This document shows positions 13,701 through 26,100 of a stretch of DNA of 64,000 nt, one piece after another. The stretch lies in contig NW_017804620.1 in NCBI RefSeq assembly GCF_001625305.1, positions 83,113-147,112 of the forward strand, written 5' to 3'. The notes beneath the pieces were generated by a model. That model saw only the letters and a program-made list of their open reading frames with translations. It was not told where the DNA came from and ran no database searches. Position numbers and translations under genes: made by a program. The first letter of the stretch is position 1; every line of letters starts with the position of its first letter. This stretch comes from Branchiostoma belcheri (Eukaryota > Chordata > Leptocardii > Amphioxiformes > Branchiostomatidae).

Positions 13701-16700
13701 GTTCAACACAGTATAAAAACATCATTGATAGGTCAGTGAGATTTGTCGTCTCCTGATCAAGTGTAAAACTTGTTTCTATATTGGTCAGAACCGAAGGATG
13801 GTTTGGTTTATTGGGATGCCCTCTGGCCCCATTTTGAGATTAAGCTTCTATGGCTTGAACACAAAAAGACATGTAGGTCAGAGTGTTAAAATATATGTAC
13901 ATACAAATACAACTTGAAAATCTACAGTTAGAGGGTTTAAAAACAAAATGTTTAAACACAATTTACAAACATACAAACAGGACATTGAAATCCAAACACA
14001 TTTTCACTCACACTCACTCACTCACTGCACGGCTTAACGTCCGTTGTTCCCCGTCATGCATTTTGTATTGCGTTGTGTATTGCAATTGAGATTTTATTGA
14101 GATGCCTTTAAGCTCCAACAAACAAACAAACAAACGTTTCTCTGTGTGTTGTTTAGGCTTGACCCTGTGCGCTGCGGTGGACACCATGTGTGAGTTCTAT
14201 GAAGAGTGCAATGAACAACAGGAGAACTGTAACACCACAGCCAGGTTTGTACTCATCATGTTTTGTAGTTGTTTCAAGTTAAAACTTTTCATCCAACACA
14301 AAAATGTTCCCTCACCTAGAGCTTTCGACCAATGACTCTGGTCTTCCTCAGTAGACTGACCCAGTGGGGCTTGTTACGTGGCTTCTTTGAAGTTTGACTG
14401 GTCAAAAGCTCTAGGTGAGAGAATTTTTTGTGTTGGATCAAAAGTTATAACTTTAAACATGTAACTACCAACACAGATGAACTTTTACTATAATATTTTG
14501 AAGTTCTTTGTTAGTACATTTCACAGTCAGTTGTAATTCAGCATATGTCTGCAATGTTAGAAATATCTACTTGCAATCTGCATTTTACAGACATTTTCTG
14601 CATTGCAGAAGAAAAATTAAGCACTGAAAAAAAAAACAGGCCAGGGCTTCAATGTGAATAAAATACTTGGTTGTGTAAAAAGAACCTCTTTACTCACTAA
14701 AATAAGTATTTCTGGGCCACTGTGGTGTACCGTTGCTGATGAGTGATGACTCCTCCCCAGGTTTGTGACGTGTAAAGATGAGCAGCAGCAGGATGAAGGG
14801 AAGAGGAGTCACTGCTACGCGCTCTGGAAAAATGAGTCCAACGTCATAACCCTCGTCAAGAAGGTGAGATCGTTAGTCTTTTACATAAGTGAATCAATCA
14901 AATAAAATGACCTGCCTGCAGAATAGAGTTGAAACCACTTGAGGTTTTGTTTTCGCTGTGTTGGTTTATGTGTTTCTGTAGTCATTTAGTCACAGTTAAA
15001 GGGATGGTGAAACCACATAAAGGAAGATGGAATTGGAGGTCAAAATCATGAAAAAAAAACAACACAAATCTCAGAACCATGAAATTAAATTGATGCCATA
15101 CACTTGAAGCATATTTTCAAAGCCCAATAGTTGAAGCACAGGCCATCCACAAAACAGCCCAGAAATATTAGCTCAGATTTCTGTGCTGACAGCCTGCTTT
15201 ATTGAACACTGTTAAGAACTCTGACCCAACCCATGTCAAACTGCTATGTACAATAAGCCTTGCAAAATCTGTATTCCTCTGCCCGGTGTTCAGAAGGCTA
15301 AGGCTGCCGTCCTGAGCTATTGGAAGTTTGTCAGATTGGGAAGTGTGGAGTGACAGGAGTACATTGATGCCTGAGTATTGCTGACAGTTCCTGAATGTTT
15401 ACTGCTCTCAGGCTGATCAAAGAATGATAGCTGCCTCTGAAGATATTGGCTACAGTAGCTACATGTAATACAATTTAGCCTGACTACATCACACTTCTTG
15501 CTGCTCTCCCACTGGCCAGGTGCCTAGAAGCTTCATAGCGTAACACCTTTCATTCAGACTCGAAGTCAGGAGAATTAGAAATATGTTGATCCTGTAGATT
15601 TATATGTGTACTAACATGGACCAGCTATTGTTAGACTGAGAACTGTCTATTACTATAGTGTTGGAGGCTGTGATGACAGGTTTCCATAGTGTCAGAGAAT
15701 GCTGAGCTCCTATTGGAATAATATTTGGGGTTTAACTGACAGTTCCTGAATGTTCACTGCTCTCAGGCTATTCAAAGAATGATAGCTGCCTCTGAATATT
15801 TTGGATACTGTAGCTACATGTAATACAATTTAGCCTGACTATATCACACTTCTTGCTAGTGCTGCATACCTAAACCTACATTTAGGTTCAGGTGTGGATT
15901 CAAGTCCAGAGGTTTAGGTTCAGTTCCAGACAGTTGTTTTTATTGTTCCAGGGTTGCTGGTTGGATGACAATGACTGCTATGACAAGTCCGAGTGTTATG
16001 AGCACGATGAAGAGCCAGAGAACGGGATGTTCTATTGTTGCTGCGAGGGGAATCTCTGTAACCAGCACTTTGACCACATCCCCATCCCACAGCCGGATAG
16101 GTCTACTGCAGGTAAGGGTGTGTTTGCGTGTTTGTTTGTGTGTGTGTGTGTGTGTGTGTAACCAACACTTTGACCATATCCCCATCCCACAGCCAGATAG
16201 GTCTACAGCAGGTATGTAAAAAAAAGTTGCAGAGTGCAGGGAGGCCTTGTGGGGTGATTTTGAACCCTTATGCTGTGTTTTAATCAGGGAAAGGGGATTT
16301 TGTGTTTTTTTTTCCAGTCAGTATTGTAGTAATGATTTACATCCATTGGCTTTTAGGTAGAGCTGTAACAAATAAGATTTTGACCTTCAAAATGTAGGAA
16401 ATGGTATTTCAGGTTCACTCACTACATGTGGTTTTGCTGCACTAGGTCCACCTGCAGTCCAAATTACCTGTGCCAGACAAGTTTTACCTGCACTACAGTT
16501 TGTTTGCCTTTGAGTCCAAAAATTACACTGCAGAAAAAAGTAATATTTTCGAGCTATAACTCAGAACCTTCCTAGCCTAGCCAGACTGTTATCCAAACAA
16601 GTATTTTCACTAGGAAGGCACGTTAATGCCTGCAAAAACAGGCCCAGCTAAAGTCAGCTGTGAAGCCAGCTCACACACACACAGGCCGGTCTGTTTCACA

Positions 16701-19700
16701 GTTTGGAGTAAAAATACAGACAACATTTGGGCTGTATTAGCCCTGGTGTGATCCCAGAGTCGGGATCAAAGTGAGAATGTGGGGTGTTACTGGCTGAGGT
16801 GCCAGGTCATCTAAGGCCACATAAAGCTGATTGTGCAAGCTACAGCCTAGGCCACAGCAACTGGAGTTGTTGGTTCTGTTTGTAATGCCACAGCAAGTAA
16901 ATTTTATGGATGATGTCCTCCGCAGACTCCAAATCTAATGCGAGCGGGTGAAAAAAAACAAGGCAGGCCAAAGAAAACAAGGTTCCTACATTTTAAAATT
17001 TTGACTCAATCATTGTACAAATGATTTTGATTCAGTGGGAACATCACATATACACAGCCAGCATCACATATCATTGCATCAAAGTAAGAAACAAACACGT
17101 CGATGAAGGTTAGACATCCAGGTAATACGATATGCCAAAAAAACAGTTACTCAAGCAACTGGATATGATGTTTTCAAAATCATATCCAGTTGCTTCAGTA
17201 ACTGTTTTTTTGGCATAAGAAACAAACATTAAATCAGAGTCTTACTGTGGAGGCTTGTATTTGCAAGTGTTTGAAAATTGCAAAACAAAATGTTCACTCA
17301 TCTGCAATGTTGCAGAACATTGAAAAAAGTATATCTACCACTGTAGTTGTTTTGTTTTCTTGTTTGTTAATATTTGTTGATTTTTACTTCAGAAACGCCG
17401 CGCACGATTCCGATAGACAACAAAACGGAGTTGTTCCGATCGCTGATGTACTCCCTGTTCCCGATCTGTGGTATCGCTCTGGTGGTGGCTGTCACGTTCT
17501 ACATGTACAAACGCCACAAGTCTGAACACATACAGGTGAGCTCCCAACATTTTTGGTAAGTTATGGTAGATTGCAATGTTTTATTTAAGCAGGGAAATGT
17601 TTAGAATGTTGACAAGATACTAGGTGAAGGATTTTTGTACATCGAAATTGTTTTCGTAAGTAATGGTAGACTGCAAAGTTTTACTCAACCAGGAAAATTT
17701 TGAAAAGATACGGGGTGTGTCATGTAGTTTTGTGCACCCAGCATTTGGGTAAGTGATGGTAGAGTGTTGATATAATTATTGAGAAAGTATTAGAAGTATC
17801 ATGTGTATTTCTCTTTAGTTTTACAATATCAGGAAAATATTTGGATTGTTGATAAGATACTGGGGGGGGGGTCGTTATGTTCTACATGTACAAAGGGCAC
17901 AAGTCTGAACACATACAGGTGAGATGGGGGGTGTACTGGGTGTAGTGTGCACTTTTGTGCACCCAAAGTTACGGTCGAAACTGTCGAATGATCTTTTAAT
18001 TAGTACTGAAAATATCATGAATTCTATGAAGTTATAATATTATTACCAGACAAATATTTAGACTGTTACTATAAAAAAATACTGAGTGAAGGATTTTTGT
18101 GCACCCAAAATTTGGGGAAGTTATGGTAGAGTGCTGATATTATTTAGAAACTATTGGAAATATAATGACTAAGTTTAAATCAACCACTGGTTACTGGGTA
18201 CCTAGATATTTGAGTTATGTAACTACGTTCCTAGTATATAGCAGATTTATGAAATGAGTGCCCCCAAAAATGATGAAACCTTTCTTTTATTATTTGCTTG
18301 AAGATAGCAATTGAAGTTCAGATTCAAGGTCTTAAGAGAGGCAGTAAAAAATGAAAAAGAAAAAAAATTACAAAAATCTTTGACACCCGAACATGGCAGG
18401 TGCCAGATAGAAATACTAGACGGCAGCAAAACTTAAGATTTTTCTTGTTCACACAGTGTTTTACATAATAAGCTACTTGAAAAAGCATATTTTCCTTTGA
18501 TGAAAGCAAAATACTAGAAGTGAAGCAAAAGTAAGATTTTTCTTGTTCAAAACTAAGACATTGCTTGTTCTTTGATATAAAGAAAATTGTAGAAGTGAAG
18601 CAAAACTAAGATTTTGCTTGTTCACACATACAGTGTTTTACTCGGCACAAGACTGAGCATGTGCAGGTAGGGCTGACGTTACTCTCGTAGCTTGGCTCTG
18701 TGGTTGTGAAACGTCCGTGTTGCTAGTTCAACCCTCGCCTAGTGCTGTGTACCTACACTCATGTTTAGGTTCAGGTCTGGATTCAAGTCCAGGGTTACAG
18801 GGCTCGATGGCCACTGGCCACTAAAATTCAGGCTGGGACAACTAGAAAGTCACTTTGGGACATTTTTGGGACAAATTGAAAAATAATCATCAGAATGTCA
18901 ACCCTCCTTTTGTTGATCAGGCATGCGTCCCGGCTTTTGGCTCCGGAAAAAAAAACTAAATTGTGTACTCAGCAATTATAGCGTGCCTGGGAGTCAGAAC
19001 ATAAGCAAAATAAAGTTGACTTCAAGTTGTTGTCATACTCATACATACTTCCCGAAAAACAGGTTGGGACAGTTCATCCTCACTTCAGGATAATTGAAAT
19101 TTATTATCAGGACAGTGCTGGGACAATAGAAAAGGAAGTTAATTTTGAGGCTTGGTTTAGATTCAGGTCCGGACTTACTATACTAAACCCATGGCATATA
19201 CAAAATTGCACGTTGGCAAACATTTTGTGGTGCACATTGCGCTACCAGGGTTTAAAAGCAACATACCAAGATGTATTGTTTGCACAACACATCTCAGTGA
19301 AACTATGGCCACAGAATGTTCGGAGACTGACACATGACAATGCCAAATGGCAATGTTTTCTTCACTTTGCAGCGCAAATTTTTCAATCTGGGAGACCTAG
19401 GTGGTTTAGAACGAAAAAGGAAATGTGGCATGATTTTGTATTTTTGTAAGTCTGGAACTGGTTCCAGACATCCAGGATTTTTTGGACTTAAACCTAAACA
19501 TTTTTATAAGTCCGGAACTTGTTCAGCGAACTGGTACACAGCACTACCCTTTGCGCTGATGTTTTTCTTATGCTGGTGCAAGTACTGGCTTAGGTCACAG
19601 CTATTTGATTTGTTGGTTCTTGGATCATCAAAGATGTGCTTTTCAGTGTTATTTTTTTTTCAAATCAAGGAACCAACACATTAAATTGGTGGGGCCAAAT

Positions 19701-20097
19701 ATGCTGCTAGTTTTTTTTTTTCAGCTTTGTCATACAAAGGTCTTCTTCTATTGTAGTGAATGTACTGATGATTTTGGTCACGTGTCATTCCATGCCAATT
19801 TTACGAACTTCATTGATTTCATAAAATCTTTTCAGTGTGCTTTTGCAATGCAAGATGATGTATAAAATATTGAATTTGAAATAAGTATGCATTGTGATTA
19901 TATCTTTTGAAAGAAGTCCTCGAGCCCAAAAGTGATTTTGTGCACATATTTTTCTGTGCGTAGAGGCAGACTGTATTTTGAGTATGCAATGATGGAAAAA
20001 GAGGGGTGATGGAGGAAGTTTTGTAACTGGTGTGAAATATTAAAGCTGGTTATGTATGCTAAACCTGCAATAAGGGCACACAACTGTATATGTGTGA

Positions 20098-20156
<59 letters not shown>

Positions 20157-23100
20157 TGTCTATGTGTCTGCGTGTGTGTGAGTGTATGTGCACGCATGAG
20201 TGTCAGTGTGTGTGAGTGAGTGAGTGTTTGTTTGGCAGTTTGTGTACACATTTGAATCTATTTGTCTATGTGTATGTTTCTATCATTGTACTTAATGTCT
20301 AACCTCTCCCCCCCCAGATCCCCACCCAGGACCCCCTGCCGCCGCCCCCCTCCCCCCTGCTGGGTCTACGCCCCCTGCAGCTACTGGAGGTGAAAGCCCG
20401 CGGGCGGTTCGGTGCTGTGTGGAAGGCACAGCTACTCAGCGAATATGTCGCTGTCAAGATATTCCCACTACAGGTATGGCACACTTTTTTTTATATAGTG
20501 CTAACAAACAATAGCCTGGGATGTAACATTTATTTATTTCTGTTTTCTTTATACAGGGTAGGTGCACTCAGTACAATATACTGCTTTACAGGCGTGCCCT
20601 GTACAGATAGACATAAACACCAACAACAGTGAACAAAATAACCAAAAGTAACATATAATACACAACTGAGCATCAAAATCGATGGATCAGGCTGGGTCGA
20701 GAGGTCATTAAAATAACCTTGCTAATCGTTGGTTTACATTGTGAACTTGAGAATAAATCAGAAAATATGGTTGTTTCTGGAAGTATTTGTAGCTTGTTTT
20801 GCTGCATGGAAGACTCAGTTTCTCAGTGAAAACATCACTCTCAAGATATTTCCCCTACAGGTACTATTTGCATATTGTAAACTTTTGATTAAAGCCTTCA
20901 AGCTCCAGAAAATATGGTCATTTTAAAAGTATTGGTAGCTTTTTTGCTTCTGTGTGGAAAGCACATATTACTCCTGGTAAGTTTCAAAAGTGTCCAGTGA
21001 GGATGCCCCTGCTGTACTTTGTGGTATAGAAATAGATGAACCATTTTTGCATAATTTCAGAACAAGGCATCTTGGCTGAATGTACAGGACATCTTTACCA
21101 CTTCTTCTTGTCTCTTACAAAAAAGAACATCATCTGGATAAATGTCTCACAAACATACCTTCTTGCTTTTATCGTGTGTTTTAGGACAAGGCGTCGTGGC
21201 TGAATGAGCAGGATATCTTCACCACCCAGCTGATGAAACATGAGAACCTGCTACAGTTCATCGCGGTGGAGAAACGCGGAGACGGGCTGGAGATGGAACT
21301 CTGGCTCATCACCGCTTTCCACGAGCGCGGATCCCTCACCGACTATCTCAAGGTAAGCTTGTTTGTTTATTCATTGGTTTGGCTGAATATTGGCATCTCA
21401 AGGTATATTTGTTTGTTTTTGTTTAGCCATTACAGGGCTCGAAATCCTTTTTTCTGCACAAAGCTGAATGTGATACTTAGAATTAGAATTACCTGCACCA
21501 GAAAAGAATTCTCTCAATGGAAACACAATGCTACAGAAAAATACTGGGTATCACATACCTAGATCATGTCACCAACAAAGGTAGTACAAGCTATTGGACC
21601 ACATGACAACCTACTGACCACTGTTATGAAACGCAGGTCATTACTCCCTGAATTGTGTAAACTAAAGTATAGACTCTGTTTTTACACAATTTCAGTCAGT
21701 AACTAGAGTTCCACGATCTCATACCTTCGCCAAATGATGTTAGCTTTTATGATTAAGAAATTATATATTAATCCCCCTAATTATGCAAATAGGATCCTCA
21801 ATTGCATGAATTATATCTGTTGATCATATTCTCCACCAAAAGACAGTCTTATCTTAACAAAAAATGCCATTATGAAATTTTCTCATAAATTATGCAAATG
21901 AGGTCCTTATTTGAATAAGTTATGTTTAATTATGTTCACCTTAACTTAACTTTCAAACACCCCAAGTATAAAATTCCAGGCAGTTACCACTATGCAATTA
22001 TAATATTTTCTCATTAATTATGCAAATTAAGTCTTCATTTGCATAATTGATATCTACCTGTGTTTCTCTCATTCTTAATAACATATGTCACAAGCTTGAA
22101 CTTCCTATTATGGAATGCAGCTGATAAATAGAATTTCCTCATTAATTATGCAAATTACATCTATATTTGCATAATTGTAATATCATTATGTCAAGCATCA
22201 CTCAAGCTACCTACATACCAAAAATCACGATGATCCATCCATCGGTTCTTGAGTTATCCCCCTTTAAACATTTGTCCATTAAACCCTCCTGCAGTTCTAG
22301 AGCAAGCAACTAGGGGGCTCAAACTCATGTCACTTTATCCCCAGCACAAGAGCTATCTACCATCTAAATTTCGTCACCCTAGCATGTCTGAATCTGTATC
22401 TGTATCTGTATCTGTATAGCCGGTATAACCGCCTTTCGGCGTAACACACCAGCTTCGCAGGCACGCGGCGCGGCGGCAGCTGGCTATATTACACCGATCG
22501 ACTTGTTACACCTAACCCTTGAACTTCTAGCTCTAGACATTGTTTAAAGCTATCTATTGACAGTGCCCCTACTGTACTTGGTGACAGTGAGTTCCACTCT
22601 GCGATAGTTCTAGGAAAGAATGAATTCTTGAACACCTCAATCCTTGGTTGATAACTCTGGTACTTGAATGCGTGGCTATTTCTTGTTCTCTTCTGAGCTG
22701 GTATTAGGTACTTAGTAGTTGGGACATCCACCAGTTTATTAGTCATTTTGTACATCATGCATAGTCTAGACATCTTTCTTCTGTCTTCAAGTGAGGTCCA
22801 CTGTAGGTTTCTTTTCATTTCCGTGACACTAGCACCTCTTACATAGTTGTTCATACAGAATCTTGCAGCTTGATTCTGTGCCCCTTTCCTACTCCTGAAT
22901 CATGAGATATCAAAACCGGAAGTTCTGCTGCAGTACCATGACAAGCCGCCAGGTGGCCCAAAATCTAATCATTTTGAGGTCTCATCAAGACCTACCCACC
23001 TACCAAGTATCAAGACAATCCATCAAGACCTTCTCTAGTTATCGTGTTGACAGACAGACCAGACAGACAGACAGACAGACACACACACACATACACGAAC

Positions 23101-26100
23101 GCCCCTGAAAACATAACCTTCTTGGCGAAGGTAAAAATAGTTAGATTCAAAGCTTCCCCCCAGTCCTCTGTTTTCATCTTGTCTTCTGGCTTTTTCCTAC
23201 TCCTAAAATTATGAGGTTCTTGACATGTTAATTGAAAAAGCAGTCTTGTCTGAACAAAAATGTGTTGCCAAAATGTTACAGCTCTGCACTAGGTTCTTGA
23301 CCAGTTTAACTTAAAAATATATCAGAGAAATAAACTAGTTCAGTCTTAAAGAAACAAGGAAATGTTTCTACATGTGTTTGATGTAAAAACATGGCCCCAA
23401 AACCAACGCTGGTCCCAAACCTTGCCTCGGCTTTTGTTATCGTGTATATGTCTCTTGTCTGGGAGCGAAGCTTCGTCTAAACCAGTCTAAATCCTACCGT
23501 TTGAAAAACAAGCAAAGAAAAGCATGTTCTGGAGCAGTGACCTGTGTGCATGTGTAAAAGTAGTTTCACATTCTATAGAAAACAGTTACTCAAGCAACTG
23601 GATAGATTTTGAAAACTGTAAGGTGTGTCAAGTAGCGTCCACTACTTTTCGTCAGTGGCTGACAGAATCTTTAGTTGAAAAAAAAGAACAAGGAAAATCG
23701 TAGATTTTGTACCTCCGGGTATTGTAATGTATGTTGCAGAATGTTGGGTGCATGTTGGGACTGTTCTTTGAATTAACTAGTGAATTCGCGCGAATACCAT
23801 TTTTTTCGAAAAGTTTCGAAATGTTTGTAATTGGCTAAATGATGTGTGAAATCACTAATCCCCCCTAGCCGACTGGAGCCCAAAAATAGAAAGGACAGGA
23901 GGCATCCCGTGGCGAATCTGGCTGCCCGACCCTCAGCGACCAGCGATAATGTAAACAAACACAGTAACGGGTGTCCGAGACACGAAAAGGAAATACAAAT
24001 AATCTTACGCCCCAAAACACATATACAATAAAACAAAAAAAACCTGCACCATCTACAGCCCATTAACAGAAGATACACCGAGTCCCGAGAAGGTCTGAGA
24101 CAGTATACCAAGCCGAAAACATCCGAAATTGCGCAAGAGGGCGTTGACCCCTGACCCATTGGCCCACCCGGAAGTTCGCTGGCTGCGACCCGCGCGATCC
24201 CACCAGGCACGAGACGTTGATTGACGGCACATGTGGTTCACATCTGAACAGTTTCAAAGAATGCTGACACCCCTCTGTGTGAAAGGTCAGATCAGTGGTC
24301 GCGACCTCAATGGTGATTATACATGCAAAGGTCAAAAGCTGAGGCCCGACCAACACTGAAAGGGGTGTCCATCGGCGGTCTAAACGCATCATTTTCACGC
24401 ACTAAAACACACATACTAAAAAACCAAAACAACGTGCACCATCTACAGCCCAACAGCAAAACGTATACCAAGTCCCAGACATATCCGTCCACCCAAACGC
24501 GAGAAACGGGTGCGAACGCAATTTTCGTCTTCCCTCACAAAACCTCCGCGCTCGGGATATACATCCCTACCCGGAGGTAAAAATAAGTTTTGGAGTAGCG
24601 CACATATGTTAAAGTAGTTTTGTATTTGATACAGTCAATGTTTCAGTTTCCTTGAAATTTGGTACATTTTTGTTCTATTCTGAATCTGCCACACGTTGTA
24701 GCCAGCTGTGAATTCTGGAACTGCCACATCTTGTGGGCAGCTGTGAGAGAAAGGTTGATACAGTGGCTGGATGTTTTAGACTATATACATGTAGTAAGCA
24801 AACATACAGTAATAGTATCGCTGCAGCAGGGCTGGAAATACTGGGTGCATGTGCACCTTAGTGCACTAAAATTTGGAACTGTGCACCCAATTGTCGTAGG
24901 TTTACGTATGTAAAGATGTTCAAAGTATAGTAGGATACTCTTAACATCTAAGTGTCCAAAATAAAATAAAATCATTGTCATAGTACTTTTCTTCAGAAAT
25001 GAAACATGATTTAGTTTTGCTGACATTCTACTTATTTTACCTTATGCACATATTATATGGTGCACTCAAAAAACTTTTTGTGCACCCAATTTTTTTAGGT
25101 TGGGTGCACCAGTACATCTATTTCCAAAAATGAATTTTGAGCCCTGCTGTAGACAGTTTGCAATGAAGTTTTCCTGTTATTTCCCCTGTAGGGCCACCTG
25201 CTGAAATGGAGTGAGATGTGTCACATTGCGGAGACCATGGCCCGAGGTCTGGCCTATCTTCACGATGACGTGATGGGCAGAAACGGAGAGTACAAACCTG
25301 CCATTGCACATAGGTATGTTTGTTAATGTTAAAACTTTTGGTCCAACACAAAAAAGTTCTCTCATCTAGAGCTTTCGACCAGTCACTCAGGTCTTCCTCA
25401 GTAGACTGACCCAGTGAAGCTGGTCACGTGATTTCTTTGAAGTGTGACATCAACGTCATTGAACTGCGACGGGGGCTGACATCGTCTACCAGATACCTTT
25501 GACCCAGTGTTGATGTCACACTTCAAAGAAGACTTTATCACAGATATTATGCACTTTTTCTGTTTGTTTGTTTGAGCCTTTCTTTCTTGTTGTTTTTCAG
25601 GGACTTCAAGAGTAAAAATGTGCTACTGAAACAAAGACCTTATCACAGATATTATTTAAGATTTGTCTAAGCCTCTGTTGTTTCTTGTTGTTTGCAGGGA
25701 CTTCAAGAGTAAAAATGTGCTACTGAAACAGGACCTGACGGTGGTAGTGGCTGACTTCGGGCTGGCCATGAAGTTTGACCCTGGCAGAAGTTGTGGGGAC
25801 ACGCATGGCCAGGTGTGTACTCATCTTCATGTACCAATAACTAAACTGCTTCTCCTACGGTTAAGGATATTCAAATGATTTAAGGATTAAGTGTCAGACT
25901 AAATAGAATTTCTAAACAAGAACTATGCAGCTCTAGATGTCTTACTGAGGGACGACTATTGTGATAGATGTTGGTTAGCTTGAGGAATGAATCCACTCCA
26001 AATTGATTAAACTTAAATCCCTTATACAGTAATCATTAATGGATTCTAAACATTTTAGACGATCAACTTCAACATGTCCTCCTATCAGTTCTCAGTGGAA

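Larger units (their letters stand above)
1773..14156 (+). other. ACVR2 intron 1 (12.4 kb), transposon-rich
   Basis: No exon with family similarity is seen. The intron holds the elements listed separately (2677, 4560, 5850, 6207, 7430, 8186, 9580, 10224, 11920, 12390, 12620, 13172). Stretches 2871-4555, 6370-7430 and 10420-11900 show only short repeated motifs, such as several TTGCAGAA...CTGAAAAAA segments near 11110-11400. The 115- and 140-codon open frames at 3049-3396 and 3955-4377 resemble nothing known and are taken as chance. Confidence 0.8.

Noticed and set aside
13330-13725. 131-codon minus-strand frame
   Set aside because: It is in a different frame from the LINE ORF2 remnant in the same place and crosses into a tandem duplication; no support as a gene.
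19027-19684. Plus-strand frames of 116-140 codons in ACVR2 intron 5
   Set aside because: Overlap in two frames and lie in hAT-like repeat sequence; no domain recognised.
23773-24492. Hydrophobic Cys-rich frames as a possible membrane protein
   Set aside because: They lie inside a TA-flanked non-autonomous element and share an internally duplicated segment; no transposase or transporter motif is visible.
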